The notes beneath the pieces are model-generated. The model did not search any database. It worked only from the letters and a program-made list of their open reading frames with translations, and was not told the origin of the DNA. The translations under genes were made by a program, and so were the position numbers. Below are positions 58,046 through 60,586 of a stretch of 60,586 nt of DNA, in pieces. The stretch is taken from the NCBI GenBank assembly GCA_000787465.1, contig JSYX01000021.1, positions 1 to 60,586 of the forward strand. The letters are read 5' to 3'. Origin of the DNA: Thermomucor indicae-seudaticae. Lineage: Eukaryota > Mucoromycota > Mucoromycetes > Mucorales > Lichtheimiaceae. Position 1 is the stretch's first letter; each line of letters begins with the position of its first letter.

Positions 58046-58935
58046 TTATAAAATGACAACGGCGGGTGGAACGGCGGATGAATCAGCCAAAGAAATTAGC
58101 ATCGATTCAGCTTCTGTGCTATGCATGTAGAAAGGCGTGAAAGCCAGTGTCTGGGTCATGGCCCATAATTGAACGCCGACCATGTAAACGTCTTGCGCAG
58201 TGCTTACAATATACTATCGAAAAGCGTCAAACTGATTCGCTGCAAAAAAAAAGAAAACGGTTTTCGAGGATATACCGCTTGGTAGCGACGCGAACGACGT
58301 CGCAAGCGAGTCTGGCCACGCACCACCCGTCGTGGGCGGGATGTCAAGAAAGGCATGACGTCCACCGAATGGTCATAGCCCAGTGGCAGTAAGTTTTCCG
58401 CAAACCGCGAATTGCTGGACGGTGCCATTATGGCTGACATCGGGCTCATCTTTCTGATGTCGTTGGTGGTATTCGCGCTTGCTACGGAGAGATGCCCTGG
58501 TGAAAAAAGGAGACATGCATCAACTCCATTTTCACAATGCCGACATCGAGTTTTGTCAATAGATGCCTTTAGCAGAGACACGCCGGGTGTCGATTTTGGT
58601 TACATATACATCCCTTTGGCGCCACCGGCACCCGGGGATTCTCCAGCATTTAGAGTGTGTAGCCGGTCGTTCGTCCAAGCCAGTTTCGCCCGCCTATTAC
58701 AAAAAGGAAGAATTAGTGCTTAAACAAATACAGAGAAACCGTTGTCAAATACATACCATTTTGCTCAACAGAAAGACAGGTCGCACAGGCCCAAAGTAAA
58801 ACATATGGGGTGCCCAATTCGTAAGGCTTTGGCAAAGACCCGACTCGAGGAACGGCATCTTCGCAACAGGCCCCATGATGCTGTGGTCTGCCAGTCCTTG
58901 TTTCTGCAGGGGTCGTTACTCGCCCATGTCAGGTT
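58046..58935 (-). other. Candidate exons of an unassigned minus-strand gene
   Basis: Several minus-strand blocks look coding. One lies at about 58799-58915, bounded by CTGCAG upstream and a GTATGT donor, and contains LTNWAPHMFYFGPVRPVFLL. One lies at about 58280-58497 after a CACCAG acceptor (MAPSSNSRFAENLLPLGYDH). One lies at 58046-58191 (DVYMVGVQLWAMTQTLAFTP), ending in TAA. I could not join them in one phase, so the gene may have lesions or I may be misreading frames. No family is recognised. Confidence 0.3.
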
Positions 58936-60586
58936 CGGCGTGGCGGACCTAGTCCATTTCGGACAGACATCGCGAACGCTTATTGACGGATCAAGCCCAT
59001 GGACTTGGAATCTTTCAAAACAGGGACAACAGTAATCGTATAAGTCAGACTGCATTCTTGTACAGCAAACAAAGATGCTTATGTATGACCATTCCATTTT
59101 CCAAGAGCTGCCACGTCGGCTTGACCAAGGTCAAGCCGGAGGCCTCCGACCGCGCAAAGGTATGCATTTTTGCTTTCTTTCCTCGAGTAATGTGGATTAC
59201 TTTTGTGGCCAATTAGGTCAAAATAAGTGTGCGATCGGGGAAATTATAAAGAAAGCGCAAACTTGATTTGACGCAATTTGTGTCGAGGAACCAATAGCGC
59301 GAAGTCCATTCACTGACCAAGAACATCCAACTTTTGGAAACTCGCTCAGTCCATTTCTTTTTCCAAAGAGCTCTTTACGTGTTAGCCATGAGGCATCTCA
59401 AAGGATATTTGAACGGAGGCCAACGAGCTTACCATTGCCCCACGTAGTTTTCAGCTTTCGCGCAAACAATTGCACAGTCATGCTCGTCTTGATAAAAAGG
59501 CCTTGAGTTCGTTTCGGGACGCCATTTCATTTGATCAGAAGGCTGCTCCGCATGGGTCGCTCATCTCTCCTCTGTGCTCTATGTCCTTTCACGAAAACAC
59601 GAGCTGATATGGCTTGATTCCTTCGATCAGCATATGAGGCGCTCACTACTGCCGCTAATTATCCCTCACATCGACGGACGCATCGTTTGACGACAGCGTC
59701 GTCCGTCGATTCCTGCTTGAACATGTGACTCTGTAATGGTGCAGGGCTCAGGGCACTAGACTTACGATCGGGATCGTATAGCCAGATCGAATGGGAACCG
59801 TAATGTTGAGGGAACAAAACGTGAGGATGTCTGAGTAGCGGACATCCGTCTTTATATCAGAAACGTCTGTGCGGAGACAATCAATCGTACACTTCTTTGT
59901 GCAATTTAAACGCCTATCTACTCTATTCTAGGCTCTATCCTAATTGGGTCCGTCTGAAACCTTGATCCGTCGGTAGATACTTGTTCCGCTCATTGCGTCT
60001 GTAGCACCGCTACAGACTCAAAGGCGCTTCGCAAAGACCTTTTCTTGCTTCCGCTGTCTAGGTGACGGCACCTTCTGCCATATCGTCAAAGCGCATCATA
60101 ACGTCCACTTTCTGTTTCATGAGGACAGAGTAGGTCGGACATGTTCCTCTAGTCACTTTGTTTCTCTTCAATGTCTTCTGCTTCAGCTTCTCCAATTTTC
60201 GCCCCACGCTTGCCGCTCGCGACTTCCTGTCTTTGAACCGAGCAATCATGGTAGAAGCATACAGTGCAGCTCTATTCACAAGCCTGGTCAATGCGATTCC
60301 GAGATTGCTTTTCGAGCTGTGCATATTCATCTCAGGTTCCTTTTATTTTGCCAGACACTTTTACTGGCTGTCCCGATATTGCGTCGTATTCTTTCTTTTC
60401 CCACCAGGTATCTGTTGGAAGGCAAGTTTGATATGTATGGTGTGTACTTTCTTCTTTTGCATTGTAGTATCATTTTACTGTTCTTGTAAACATCACTTCT
60501 CCAACCACTTTGGGTATCTTCGTTCCCACGTCGAGCCATACAGTCAGACCGAAAACATGACGCATTGTCGTATTTTCATAAAGGAA
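58936..60586. other. Right edge, no supported gene
   Basis: Short frames only. A basic minus-strand frame at 60058-60330 (SRAASVGRKLEKLKQKTLKR) has no recognised domain. No RNA gene was seen. Confidence 0.45.

Overview
The window is nuclear DNA from a fungus, most likely Mucoromycota (Mucorales-like). Genes are dense and carry many short GT-AG introns, mostly 55-75 bp. The set is typically fungal: a chitin synthase, thiamine genes fused as in fungi, an RPS30 without a ubiquitin-like partner, a Golgi PMR1-type Ca2+ pump and an NHP6-like HMG protein. It also holds a UVRAG homologue, a UBAP1-like ESCRT-I subunit and a decayed copy of a family I associate with Mucorales. The assignment rests on gene content and memory, not on a search.

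Layout. 1.2-24.4 kb is a gene-rich block: calmodulin (+), a THI6-type bifunctional thiamine enzyme (+), an HSD17B10-like dehydrogenase (-), a PMR1/SPCA Ca2+-ATPase (+), a UBAP1-like ESCRT-I subunit (-), a SET-domain protein (-), RPS30 (+), an unrecognised 514-aa protein (-), an IQ-motif coiled-coil protein (+), an SLC49/FLVCR-like MFS transporter (+) and a THI20-type HMP kinase/TenA fusion (-). The two fused thiamine enzymes carry out the final steps and salvage of thiamine phosphate synthesis and lie about 18 kb apart.

24.4-35.6 kb is AT-richer and accessory. Its main feature is a tandem array of three related genes (28.7, 30.0, 32.5 kb). Each encodes a short N-terminal membrane anchor, a linker and a coiled coil. 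They share upstream DNA and a promoter-proximal element, and each shows reading-frame trouble. Degraded pogo-like inverted-repeat elements are interspersed.

35.7-42.4 kb holds a UVRAG/Vps38 homologue (+) and a large chitin synthase (-). 42.5-46 kb is degenerate, with a pogo-like hairpin and a pseudogene carrying an insertion.

45.9-57.1 kb is again gene-rich: USB1 U6 snRNA phosphodiesterase (-), an NHP6-like HMG-box protein (+), MTHFR (-), a decayed partial tandem copy of MTHFR (-), a SUT1-like sugar transporter (-), mitochondrial PheRS (-) and a small unrecognised Ser/Arg-rich protein (+). The last 3.4 kb has only weak coding signals.

For ten multi-exon genes (calmodulin, THI6, dehydrogenase, UBAP1-like, RPS30, IQ protein, THI20, UVRAG, USB1, HMG) I joined all exons by hand. 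Every join keeps phase and the totals divide by three, so these models are strong. Four introns in three genes use GC-AG rather than GT-AG ends. No tRNA, rRNA, CRISPR array or riboswitch was seen.
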